This document shows, piece after piece, positions 1 through 10,762 of a DNA stretch of 64,000 nt (positions are counted from its first letter, which is position 1; each line of letters begins with the position of its first letter). The notes beneath the pieces are model-generated. The model had not been told where the DNA came from. It saw nothing but the letters and a program-made list of their open reading frames with translations, and made no database searches. The DNA lies in contig CM048843.1 of NCBI GenBank assembly GCA_026545765.1, positions 17,575,200 to 17,639,199 on the forward strand. The letters run 5' to 3'. The position numbers and the translations under genes were made by a program. The DNA is from Plantago major (lineage: Eukaryota; Streptophyta; Magnoliopsida; Lamiales; Plantaginaceae).

Positions 1-935
1 GGACCCTAGCGCCGCCGCCTCTTCTCCGGCCTCCTACTTCGTTCACCTCCCAAGCCTCATCAACGACTTCCACCGTTCCGGCTGCCTCTCTCAAGCGCTC
101 TTGCGCATCTCTTCTCCTCCACGCGGCTGAGCCGCTCTCTTCTCTGGTGGTCAATTCCTCCGGCTAGGTCTTCCTCTTTTGATTATGCAGCGGATTTCTC
201 TTCTTATTATGCGGTTGAGCCGCTTTCTTCTCCTGCAGCTCTACTGCTGCGTTTTCTCCACGCGTTGTCGCCTTCCTCGAGCAATTTGCTTTTTCTTCTT
301 CTTTCTTCCCAGAATAGTAGCTGACTTCGACAGCACGTTTGGAAAGGTTCATATACTTGGAATCCGATCTCCACCGTCCACAATGTAGATTCGTGTGTTA
401 GCTACCTGTGGTCAAATTCTCCGGGCGATCCAACGGCTGAGCTGGCGGGAAACATCGTTTTTCTACGACTGCACTGTGCAGTTTACTACATACGAAAATT
501 GTTTCCTTTCTTCTTTCTTGGCTACAGCAATGGCACCCATAGTTGTCTCTGTGACGCCTCCATGATTCCGCCCAGCCTCTCTAGTCACCTCCTCTCTTCG
601 CCTCTCCAAATTGATCGGCTGCCCCTCTTCCGGCCTCTACGCCGGCGAGCCTCTTCCATCTCCGGCCTACTTCGGTTTCTATAATCGAATTTTCCTTCGC
701 CATGCAATATTTTCTTTTTCTTTCTTTCCTCATCATCAACCTCTTCTGCTCAAGTTGTTATTGGACCTTTTGCCTTGCCTGCTCTCATACAACATCAATG
801 TAGCACGTCATGGATGAAATCTGCCGAGTCTTAATTATGAGTCGACATTTCACCAAAGGACTTTCACAAGTATTGTTTGACGTTTTTCGGAACAGTCTCA
901 TCGTTCATCAACCTCCCGTTTCGACTGAGGGGGAG
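1..935. other. Unassigned C/T-rich sequence ending in a polypurine tract
   Basis: No convincing coding exon is seen. The stretch is pyrimidine-rich and contains imperfect internal repeats: GAGCCGCTctCTTCTC near 130 recurs as GAGCCGCTttCTTCTC near 216, and TCTCCGGCCT..CTACTTCG near 23 recurs near 658. Its last bases (about 923-935, GACTGAGGGGGAG) form a polypurine tract directly before an LTR, so at least the end is internal DNA of a plus-oriented copia element whose coding part would lie to the left of the window. The open frames here are short and show no family motif. Confidence 0.5.
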
Positions 936-1084
936 TGTTAGAAGTATAATAGGATTATGATTCCTTAATGTTGGTAATTAGAAGTATAATTGGAATAGGA
1001 TTTCTTATTGATATCTAGCTATACATACTTGTATATATATGCGATTGATGAATGAGAAGATGCAGGGAAAATAATTCTTTCACA
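936..1084 (+). repeat. Short copia 3' LTR (149 bp)
   Basis: The segment starts TGTTAGAAGTATAATAGG and ends TTCTTTCACA, so it has TG..CA ends, and it follows a polypurine tract directly. Short LTRs of this size and start occur in small copia lineages such as Ale (established knowledge). The 5-bp target duplication should be TAAGA (1085-1089); its partner would lie beyond the left edge. The LTR overlaps the last bases of the neighbouring minus-strand reading frame. Confidence 0.6.
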
Positions 1085-1580
1085 TAAGATCACCAGGGCC
1101 CACCGCAATGACTTGGTATCCATTGCCACTGAGACAAGAAATAGCAAAGCGATCCCTTCCTGGATCGATGGAACAGTTATACAGAACATCATAATTCCAA
1201 TCGAACTCAGAAAATGAAAAATTGAAAGGAGAGGTAGATAAGTTCAAATTTGGTATTTTTCTAGCAAAGCAATTATCTGGATCCTCAACCTCGATGGTTT
1301 GGGATATGTAGTCTATTTGAGTCAAGGATACGTTAACAGAAACAGGTAGTTGGAGAATGGTTTGTTGGTTTTGGTTGCAGTGTAAATCGAAAGCAGGGCT
1401 GAAGGAACAGTGTTGTGGTTGTGAGTTAGTGAGTCTGAATGGGAATTGGATTAGAGGGCCATTTTTTGTGCATCTTGTTGGCTGGCAAATATCACTATGA
1501 GTAGAATTAGTTCCAGCTGATCCAAGAACAGCCGGAAAAACGAAGATAAGGAGTATTCCAAGTGCTATGAAGAAGGACAT
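1080..1580 (-). pseudogene. Extracellular GUB_WAK-type domain, first exon of an ATL20-22 or LRK10-like gene, truncated
   Basis: The ATG at 1580 opens a frame of 166 codons. Residues 1-22 are a hydrophobic signal peptide (MSFFIALGILLIFVF..). The mature part has the cysteine pattern of galacturonan-binding GUB_WAK_bind domains: C-x3-C with PTRC, then IQFPF, a C before the FDLHC block, the LP-x7-V strand, DPDNCFARK, SPF, NCS and a CLS-GYQVIAV end. The wording is closest to RING-H2 finger proteins ATL20/21/22; the other family with this domain is the Lr10-type receptor kinases. Neither the RING domain nor a kinase follows: the frame runs into an LTR at 1084 and stops there (TGA at 1080). The full gene would be secreted or membrane-anchored with the domain in the apoplast. 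The upstream region is cut by a hAT element at 1728. It is probably a broken gene; an alternative is that the exon naturally ends a few codons earlier at a donor. Confidence 0.7.
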
Positions 1581-1719
1581 ATTGAACTTGATTTGCACTT
1601 GGAAATGGTGATCAAGTGTTTAGATAGTTTGATATAATTGGCGATTGGGTATTAATTATTGGTTGAATTGATAGGGTGTTGCTTTGAGCGTACTTGATTT
1701 TTCCTCCGTGAGAGCCAAC

Positions 1720-1727
1720 CATATGCA
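1720..1727. repeat. Left 8-bp target duplication of the hAT element
   Basis: CATATGCA here is identical to CATATGCA at 25924-25931, directly outside the two inverted ends. Eight-base duplications are diagnostic of hAT transposons. Confidence 0.93.
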
Positions 1728-1963
1728 CAGTGGCGGAGCCAGGATTTGAAACTGGGATGGCGGAGTATTATAACACGGACACTACATATGTAATTTGGTT
1801 AGGTCGGGTCAATATTTTAGACACTAAATTCATCATAAATATTTAAATATGAATATCCAAGTAAAATGAAAGGAAATAAAGAACCACATCATGATAAGGG
1901 TAAACAAAAAAAAAAATAAAGTATTCAAATTTAAGAAATTATCTCATAAAACAAGATCCACTT

Positions 1964-4430
1964 CTATGAAAATCGTACTTTACGTCTCTTCATTTTCTCA
2001 AAATCATCAATGATTGAATCAATGTCAAAACCCTCAACAATTTCTTTTTCAATATGCATTATCAAATTGCTAGACAAGAAGTCATCCTCCATTGAACTCC
2101 GCAGTCGTGTCTTTACAATTTTCATGGCGGAAAATGCACGCTCAGAACTTGCTGTAGAAACGGGAAGAGTCAATAGTAGTCGAATCAACCTATCAACAAG
2201 AAAGTAAGATGACTTGCTTGTTCTAGTCAACACTGTGCACAACTCGAAAAATGTAGAGACATGAAGCTCTATATTTTTCTGAATATCAACTTTAGAAAAA
2301 CCAAGTTGAAACCTAAGGTGTGTTTTCTCTTCACTAGTAAAATCTTTCGGGTAGAACTTTTCCACTAGCTTGCAAATATCGTCAACCACAAATAACTTAT
2401 AATCACCTCTAGGATCAAAAGATGAACTCAATCTCAACAACTCCATTGCATCTTCATTAAATCGGAAGTTCATCTCTTGCAACATGCAATCTATTGTTCC
2501 ATTGAACAGTTCAACTCGATAATAATGACCCAAAGTAACAGAATTAGAGAACGACAAAGACCATTCATATCAACAATTTCAATTCCATGTGCAGCACAAA
2601 ACATCTTAACTTTTTCCAATAATGCTTCCCATCCATCTTCTCTAAACTTTTGAACCACTTCTTTGGTGTTTGATAACGCACTCATAGCATTTAGAATATC
2701 TTGAGACTTATTCTGAAGCATTCTACACAGATCACTTGTCATTCCCAATAGCTCATGTAAAAAGTGAATCATAAATACAAATTGAAATGATTTCATGATA
2801 TCATATTTTCTAACGGTTGTCCCTCTAGAGGAGTTACTTGCATCATTTGATATTTCCTCCAAAACCACAAGAGTGGGATCAAATAATTGAAGTAAACTAG
2901 TCATTGAATTCAGATACGAACTCCATCTAGTGTCACTTGGACGCTGAAGAGATTGAAGTTGGTTTTTCCCTCTTCCAGTTCGAATCTCATCGGCTTCAAT
3001 CATTTCATCAATACGAATAGCCTGAGCAATCCGAAGTTGGTCGTGACGTTTGGCTGAACCATCAACGACATTAATGATGTCAATCAAATCAGAGAAAAAA
3101 TTCTCAATGGGAATAGAACTTCGAGATGTAGCAACTAGTGCCAGTTGCAAACGATGCGCAAAACAATGGATGTAATAAGCAAAGGGACAATCTTTTAAAA
3201 ACAAAGCTTGCAAACCATTCCACTCTCCTCTCATGTTACTTGCACCATCATAGCCTTGCCTTCCCATGTTTTGTATGCTAAGATTATGTTGAGAAAGGAC
3301 TTCACATATTCTATTTTTCAAAGTGCATGCCTTAGTGTCTTCAACATGAACTATGTCAAAAAACCTTTCCCTAATAACTCCATTGCAATCAACAAACCTC
3401 AACACAATAGCCATTTGCTCACGTTTGGACTCATCTCGAGATTCATCAACAATAATACAAAACTTTGCCTCCCCAATTTCATCACGGATGATTTTTTGTG
3501 CTTTACATGCAAAGATAGATAAGATCTCCTTTTGGATTTGAGGAGAGGTGTATGAAGCATTGTGAGGGGAATTTTCCAAAACGGTAGCATCTACACCTTC
3601 ACTAAAGGATGCAATGAGTTTGACCAATTCCAAGAAGTTTCCACGATTTTTTGATCCTAAACTTTCATCATGACCTCTATAGGCAATAGCTTAGAATGCA
3701 CAATATCTAGCCACTAAAATTGAAACTCTAAGTCGTAGTCGGTTCCTTGAGATGAACTTTTTTCCCACTTTATCTACACATACTTCAAGATGTTGTGGCC
3801 TATTTAGAAAATCCTCACAACTCTCTTCTGCTCTTTTATGTCTAGAATTAGGATTTTTACCAACATGAGCTTTAAATGAACAAGCTTTCCCTCCAATTTT
3901 ATTCCAAGTACTAAACCCATTCTTAACAAAAGCATTTGCAGTAGGATTTGCAGATTCATTAGCAAACAAAAAGCATGGAAGACAAAATGCTTTATCTACT
4001 GTTGGTGAATACTCCAACCAGTCAGGAAACCATGTATACCATGTTGTTTTAAAACTTCTATCATCTGTACTATCACCTTGAAGGGAGTTTATAGGAGTAC
4101 CTCGAAAAGGCCCATGCTTCAGATAAGCACGTCGGATTTCATCTTTCTTGTTTGCTGCATAATTCCACATCATCATTCGTTTTCCAGGATCCCTTTCTAC
4201 CTCAAGCACTTCTAACTCTTTCTCAATTCTTGAGGGTGATGCATGAGTAGAAGCAATGTTTGTAACTTCAACTTCCAAGGCTCAACACTTTCAACTGGAG
4301 GTGGTTGAACATTATTATTATCCATTAACCGCTCAGTATTTTCCGTATCATTATTATTCCTAGACGGCTCTGTATTCAGTCGTTTGCTGACAAAAGAATC
4401 AAGCGTTCTTTGACCCTTTCTAGGTTGTAC
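1964..4430 (-). pseudogene. hAT transposase (TTF-type zinc finger, DUF4371, hAT dimerisation), exon 2
   Basis: Minus-strand exon 2 begins after an acceptor-like GGAACAG near 4431 with a lead reading VQPRKGQRTLDSF. The TTF-type zinc finger follows (4278-3690; FPDWLEYSP, KAFCLPCFLF, GFSTWNK), then the DUF4371 region (3690-2560; IIVDESRD, QGYDGASNMRGEWNG, YIHCFAHRLQLALV, DTRWSSY) and the C-terminal hAT dimerisation domain (LPVSTASSERAFSAMK near 2170). The family cuts and pastes its own element in the nucleus. Lesions: a frameshift near 4278, one in-frame TAA at 3691-3693 inside an otherwise continuous frame that goes on AIAYRGHDES, and a frameshift near 2555 before HYYRVELF. Exon 1 lies 21 kb away because a LINE entered the intron. 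The domain order and length fit a full transposase, so the copy is recently broken rather than a fragment. Confidence 0.88.
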
Positions 4431-4839
4431 ACCTGTTCCAATAAATAGTATCTAATATTAATAATTTTGTTTAGTTTAAAAAATTGAAGATAAATCACAT
4501 TCATTAATCATTATGCAATTAGCAATTAATGTAGACTATGTTACATAAAAGTAGGAAAATATAAGTATATAACTCATGCTACGAATCAAGAAAGTATAAT
4601 TGTTTGCTACCTTGAATGCTTGATGTAGTAATTAATTAAGAAGTAAAAACTAATCAATGTTCACTAATCACTATAATAATCGGCTTTCTTTCTTGGAAAA
4701 CACAGACATCAATAAGACAATAATGAAGAAAAATATCATTCAGCAACTCATCTTTTTAACTCATTTCTTATCATGTCCCTTTATTTGTGTCGTGTACAGA
4801 CGCTTTTGGTCTCTATTTCGCATACTCTTGTACCACAAA

Positions 4840-6297
4840 ATGGCTGACGAACTGGTTAACAAAATGGTGAAGCAGCTTCACCTAACTGAGGAGGAATCGG
4901 AAGGTGTGCAAGCTCCTGTCTCAGCGTGGAGCTCTCTGTCTGACAATTTCAACTTGGTCTTGGTTGGTCGTCCTATGTCCAAACGCTCAGTTCGCCTGGA
5001 TTCCTTTAAACAGGTTATGCAAAGAAGCTGGATATTGATGTATGGTATGGAGGTGAAAAAAACCAATGAAGATAGAATTTTGTTTCAATTCAACAATGAG
5101 TATGATAAACAGCGTGTTCTTGATCAAAGTCCTTGGTCCTTTGAAAAAAACCTGGTCATTCTAGCTTCTATAAAAAATGGTGAGGATCCGACCACAGTTA
5201 GTCTTGATACGACTGAGTTCAATGTATTTGTTGCTGGTTTACCTTTTGGAATGAGGAATCGTGCTATGGCCGTGGTTATCGGTAATGGTGTTGGCGAGTT
5301 CATGAAGCTGCTTACGGGAGATAGTATGTTGTTGTGCATTCGGGTAAAAATTGAAATTGCAAAGCCGCTTAAACGAGCTCTGAAGGTTAAGTGTATCAAT
5401 GGTAATGAGATTATGGTTACATTCACTTATGCCAAATTGCCAAATTTTTGCTATCGATGTGGAATACTTGGTCATTTGCTAAAGGATTGCAAAATTCAAT
5501 TCGATCTTGAGGCTGCAACAGGTAATTCTAATGAAGCTACGTTAGAATGGGGTGATTGCCTACGTGCGGCTAATCATACGTCTCAGAACAACTACTTGGA
5601 TGGTGGCAAGGAGCTTCAAAGTGGCCGACGTATCTTTGTTGACCGACAGGACCAACCGAAAATGACTAATGCGAGGGCAGAATCCAGCTTGAGTAACAGC
5701 CGAGTTACTGGTCATAATGTTCCTTCTATGGCTTTAATTCCCATTAACCATCCTTTATCACCTATTGTTACTCAACCTCCTAATTCTCCAATTAATTATC
5801 TTAATCTACCAATAACCGTTTCACAACCTCCTAATAACCCACTTGAACAATCTGCTGGTTTCAACCACCATCAATCCAACGGCCCAAGCCCACTACCATC
5901 ACTCATCTCTCAGCCCAACTACTACCCTTTTGCTTTCCAGGCCCACAACATACTTACCCTCCAGCAATCCAATAATCTACAATCACAAGCGCAATACCAG
6001 ACACCTAATAATCCACAAAATTATCATCCTCTAGCCCGCAACTTTAACTCACGCACCCATTGGACCCGAAAACCACCTTCTCCAGCCCAAACATCAGGAT
6101 CCAAGCCCACAACTGCAGCGTCCAAAAAGAGAGGTCGTCCACCAATACTTGATAAAGGAAAAAAAGTGGTCAGTATTACTAAGAAGCATGGTGGTACGGA
6201 TTTGGCAAGTGAAAGACCATTCAAGCGCACTAATCAAGGAATTGTAATTCGAGAACCAGAGGCGGAGGTTGCTATGCAACCCCGCCTATCGCCATGA
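4840..6297 (+). CDS. LINE ORF1 protein (DUF4283, CCHC zinc knuckle)
   Basis: The ATG at 4840 (MADELVNKMVKQLHL) is preferred over upstream in-frame starts because the latter fall in the LINE leader and in the hAT target DNA. The product is 485 residues. Residues about 20-115 match the DUF4283 region of plant L1 ORF1 proteins (LVLVGRPMS, MYGMEVKK, FNNEYDKQRVLDQSPWSF). A CCHC knuckle, CYRCGILGHLLKDC, lies near residues 203-216. The rest is a Pro/Asn/Ser-rich tail with a basic patch (SKKRGRPPILDKGKK). In the family this protein binds element RNA and forms the retrotransposition particle. The frame is intact, unlike ORF2. Its TGA stop overlaps the ATG of ORF2 in ATGA (6294-6297). Confidence 0.85.
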   Translation: MADELVNKMVKQLHLTEEESEGVQAPVSAWSSLSDNFNLVLVGRPMSKRSVRLDSFKQVMQRSWILMYGMEVKKTNEDRILFQFNNEYDKQRVLDQSPWSFEKNLVILASIKNGEDPTTVSLDTTEFNVFVAGLPFGMRNRAMAVVIGNGVGEFMKLLTGDSMLLCIRVKIEIAKPLKRALKVKCINGNEIMVTFTYAKLPNFCYRCGILGHLLKDCKIQFDLEAATGNSNEATLEWGDCLRAANHTSQNNYLDGGKELQSGRRIFVDRQDQPKMTNARAESSLSNSRVTGHNVPSMALIPINHPLSPIVTQPPNSPINYLNLPITVSQPPNNPLEQSAGFNHHQSNGPSPLPSLISQPNYYPFAFQAHNILTLQQSNNLQSQAQYQTPNNPQNYHPLARNFNSRTHWTRKPPSPAQTSGSKPTTAASKKRGRPPILDKGKKVVSITKKHGGTDLASERPFKRTNQGIVIREPEAEVAMQPRLSP

Positions 6298-9148
6298 GTT
6301 GCATAGCTTGGAACTGTCAAGGTGCGGGGGGCCTTTGGACAGTTCAAGAGATTGGTGATTTAATAAAGGATTCTCATCCCCATTTACTTTTTCTTATGGA
6401 AACTCGTTTAAGTGTTCATGCAATCGATAATTTGAAGGCACGTTTTAATTTGTTTGGTTTTGCGGTTCCTTCACAAGGCAAATTGGGTGGTTTGGCTTTA
6501 TTTTGGTCTAAAGAAACGATTGTTACTCTCCAAAGTTATTCTCAATACCATATTGATGTACTTGTTCAATTATGCAATAATGAAGAAATATGGCGTTTTA
6601 CAGGTTTTTATGGTGAACCGGATGTGAGTAAAAGAAAACAAACGTGGAGTCTCTTCAAACGCTTGGGTGATTTATCAACCATGGCTTGGTTACGTATGGG
6701 TGATTTCAATGAAATCTTGTCAAACAATGAAAAATTGGGCGGTTTAACAGTTCCCCCATACTGAATTCGTGATTTTCGGGACTGCATTCAACATAATGGG
6801 CTTATTGATTTGGGCTTCGAGGGTTATCACTTCACTTGGTACAACAGAAGAACCCAACCCAATACTATCAGATGTCGGCTCGACAGAGCTCTCTCCAATC
6901 GCTCATGGCGAGTTCTCTTTCCTCACGCTAAAGTACAACATCTGAAGTGCATCTACTCTGATCATAACCCGGTTAAGCTGATTTTGGATGGAGGTCGAGT
7001 TGCTCAGCGAAGAAGGCGAACTGGATTCAAATTCGAATCCATGTCGGTAAGGCACCAGGATTGCGAATCTGTTATTGCTGCAAATTGGGAGCCCTCCACG
7101 GATTTTCTCTCATCCGTTGATTCTTGTAGAGTTGGACTTCTGAATTGGGGAAAAACAAAGTTTGGAAGTGTTCAAAGCCAATTGAAAAAGTTGAAGCATC
7201 AGCTCGTGATGCTACGAGAAGGACCGATCTCAGAAGCTACAAGGGCAGAGGAGATATCGATCAAGGCACATTTGGAAGAAATTAAGGAGAGGGAAAATGC
7301 TATGTGGCAACAGCGTGCAAAGGTCCAATGGGCTCAGGAAGGCGACAGAAACACGAGTTACTTTCATGCTCGTGCTTCGCAGAGATCTTTGAAAAATGAT
7401 ATACAAGGGTTGAAGGATGCAGTTGGAAATTGCATACTGATTTGGACAATATGGGTTCTATTGATGTGGATTACTTCTCGGACATCTTCTCTTCAATTAA
7501 CCCAACTGAGGCGAATATCAATGCAGCTTTGGATTTTTTGGTACTTCGAGTATGTGAAGAGATGAACCAGTTGCTATGTGCACCTTATACTGCGGACGAG
7601 GTAAAACAATCTCTCTTTCAAATGTTTCCTCTTAAATCTCCAGGTCCCGATGGTTTGCATGTTTTGTTCTTTCAAAAATATTGGAAAATTGTTGGGAAAT
7701 CTGTTTCCGATTGCTGTCTGAATATTTTGAATGCTGGTACTCTGGATACGAAGCTAAATTATACTCATATTGTTTTGATTCCAAAGTGTAAAAATCCGGA
7801 CTTAATTACCAATTTCGTCCCATTAGTCTCAGCAATGTTGTTTTTAAGATTGCTTCAAAATGTATCACTAATAGGCTTAAACCTCTTATGAATATTGTTA
7901 TTAGTGAAAATCAATCAGCTTTTATCCCTGGTCGCTTGATAACTGATAATGTTTTAGTTTCCTATGAGATTAATCATTATCTTAAACGCAAAACCAAGGG
8001 AAATTTGGGTCACTTGGCTTTAAAATTGGACCTCAGTAAAGCTTTTGACAGAGTTGAATGGCCTTTTTTGTCTGTTGTTTTGTTAAAGTTAGGATTTAGT
8101 CCAACTTTTGTGAACAGTATTATGTTATGCGTTACCTCTGTTTCTTATTCTGTTCTTGTTAATGGGGGCCAGTTCGGTGATATTAAACCAACTAGGGGCA
8201 TTCGTCAAGGCGATCCCCTCTCTCCCTATTTGTTTCTTTTTCGCACTGAGGTACTTTGCTCTTTACTTGAGGAGGCAGTTGGTAGAGGTGATCTGATAGG
8301 GGTGAAGGTGAGTCGTAGTGCTCCTGCTGTTTCTCACCTCTTATCACTGATGATACCATGATTTTTTGTCAGGCCACTGTAGACGCTGCTAATACTCTTA
8401 TGAATATTTTTCATGTGTACAGTCTTACATCTGGACAGGAAATAAATCTGGATAAATCTACTGTTGTCTTTAGTAGAAATACTGATGAAGTTATGAAGAC
8501 TAATATTCAAAATACTCTCAATGTTCGAATTGTGGATAAGCATGAAAAATATTTGGGTTTGCCTACTACCATGGGAAAGAATAAAAAAGAAGTTTTTGGG
8601 TGGTTGCGTGATTAAGTACTTTTGATGGTAAATTTTTATCCAAAGCAGGAAAAGAGGTTCTTATAAAATCAGTTTTGCAAGCCATTCCCAGTTATGTCAT
8701 GAGCTGTTTTAAATTGCCTCATTACCTCATTCGTGATCTTGAATCTTTAGTTATTAATTTCTGGTGGAATGAGGGGGAAAAGGAAAAAATGCATTGGGTT
8801 AATTGGGAAACAATGACCAAAAGTAAGCGTGATGGTGGTTTGGGATTTAGAAATTTGCATGCTTTTAACTTGGCTTTGCTTGGAAAACAAATTTGGCGCA
8901 TTATTGAATCTCCTAATTCTCTTTTGAGTCGTGTTTTTAAAGTAAAATATTTTCCTAATACTGATATTCTTAATGCTATCCCTAAGGCTGATTCTTCTTT
9001 TACTTGGAAAAGTATTTGTACTACGCAAGAATTGGTCAAGGAAGGGATTAGATGGAGAGTAGGGAATGGGGAAAGTATTGACATTTGGCAAGATAAGTGG
9101 ATCCCGGGGAATATTTCTTTCAAACCAAAAACCCCGGATCTACATCAT
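6294..9148 (+). pseudogene. LINE ORF2, endonuclease and reverse transcriptase part
   Basis: The frame starts MSCIAWNCQGAGG, the N-terminus of an apurinic/apyrimidinic-type endonuclease, followed by METRLS, MGDFNEIL and SDHNPV (6294-7000). The reverse transcriptase domain follows: ISENQSAFIPGR, DLSKAFDRVEW, GIRQGDPLSPYLF and the catalytic region at 8335-8360. Lesions: TGA at 6762-6764 (the frame continues after it), frameshifts near 7420, 7815, 8340 and 8610. The catalytic F/YADD motif reads ITDD in its own frame, so the usual Ala is lost as well. The sequence is cut at 9148-9153 by Copia-1 and resumes at 24090. In the intact family this protein nicks DNA and copies the LINE RNA; this copy cannot. 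Confidence 0.88.
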
Positions 9149-9153
9149 CAAGG

Positions 9154-10385
9154 TGTTGGTCCAGATAACGGCAAAGTAAAAGACTAGAGGGGGGGGGTGA
9201 ATAGTCTTTTAAAACTTTTGTCGATAAACACAGTTTCTCAGAAACCTAGGGGGTTTCTAATACTTAAATTCAGAGCGCGGAAGACTTTAAGATAGGTAAG
9301 TGCAGAAACAAAAAGTATGTGTGTGTGCTTTGCTGAAAGATAAATACAGAAAGGTAAATAACACAGCAAGTATAGTGGTATCTGGAGGTGGCGTAATCCT
9401 CCAACTAATCCACTTCGGTCTTTCTGAGACCTAGAATTCACTAGAACAGATAATTGAGTTCACCTTACAATAATCCTATTCTAAGATTCCTAAACAGATG
9501 GTTCCCAACCAAATGTTCCCCCTGAGTTATTCCCCAGCTCCTAGAGCTAAGTACTTCCTCTACTCAGATAATGTCCGTTCTGGACAATGAGCTTCAGAAA
9601 GGTTATCTGATAGTTTCACTCTTTCACGAATAACAATCTCTTGTTAAGGTTCAGGACAACTTAGAACTACTAGTGATTCTTCAAGCAACAGAAAGCTTTC
9701 AGAAAGGGTAGTAGAGTGCTTGAGAGAATACTTTGCTAGATTGTAAGTTTGCAAGTTAGATCGTTCTTCGGTCGTATTTCTCAGCATCTAAGTGTGTGAT
9801 ATTTATAGATGAATTAGAGAGTCGTTGGGATGTTATCCGTTAGACACAATTCAAATTCAGTCTATACTTATCTTGAAATGAGTACTCAGAAGTCCTTGTC
9901 TCATATCTCAGAGAGGACTGTGCTTTAGCGGCTTTTCTGCCGATGCAATTAATGCACATGTACTATTTCTTGTCCTGTAGTCTTCAACGGATACATTAGC
10001 CTTTCTGATGGCTTGCATGCTTCATACTCATGATGTCATATGTTCTAGAATCATGTTTCAAAAGTAACTAAAAGTACTTAAGAAAGGATTAAGGACATAG
10101 TCTTTCTGAGCGAGACTAACCTTGGTGTCTTCATAAATCTTGTGCAATCTCCGGCCTTGTAATCTTCAGAAAAGCTCCATTGCTAGGATTGATCTTCATG
10201 GTCTTCTTGGAAATAAAAAATTACATTCAGAGGCCTATAATCCTAATACAAGATTTACTAGACTAATCATACTCAGTGATTTCCTCTTTTACAATGTTCA
10301 AGTGAACTAAGAGTACTTAATCACCTTTCTGGCAAAGATAAGAACATGTGATGAATGATCAAAATACTAACAGATATTCCTAAAA
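9154..10385 (-). repeat. Copia-1 3' LTR
   Basis: Begins TGTTGGTCCAGATAACGG on the plus strand and ends at TATTCCTAAAA, where the sister LTR has TATTCCTAACA. It is 1,232 bases against 1,392 in the 5' LTR, because about 190 bases after CTTCCTCTACTC (near 9567) are missing. Confidence 0.88.
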
Positions 10386-10400
10386 AATTTCCCCCTTTTT
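10386..10400 (-). other. Copia-1 polypurine tract
   Basis: On the minus strand this reads AAAAAGGGGGAAATT directly before the 3' LTR. The same tract precedes the 3' LTR of Copia-2 at 60332-60346. It primes plus-strand DNA synthesis. Confidence 0.85.
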
Positions 10401-10762
10401 GATCAGTCATCCATGACTATCTTTTAAAGTCCTATTACAAATTTGTAATCATGGAAGAGAAAACAATCCATCACTTAATCATTTCAAATGATATTCAATT
10501 TTAGTTGAATTAAGTGCAGAAAGTAAACATCAACCAAATCACAAGAAGTGACCTTTGCTGATAAGTTGTCATCTATTAAAAAGTATCTGAGAGTATGATT
10601 TTCAGATAGGTACGTTCTGAGTAAGATGCAACTTTTACGAGATAGAGAAATTCAGAAACAATCAGCAAGATTACAAAAAGTAACAAAACATACTAAGTAA
10701 ATTAGAACAACAGGAGAGTCCAAGCTCCAAGTAAACATTCTAAGATACTAGTCTTCAAGTCT

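Noticed and set aside
9186..9196. Poly-G run as a structural signal
   Set aside because: It corresponds to a variable homopolymer within the LTR, differing in length among all four LTRs, and is better read as slippage or sequencing noise.
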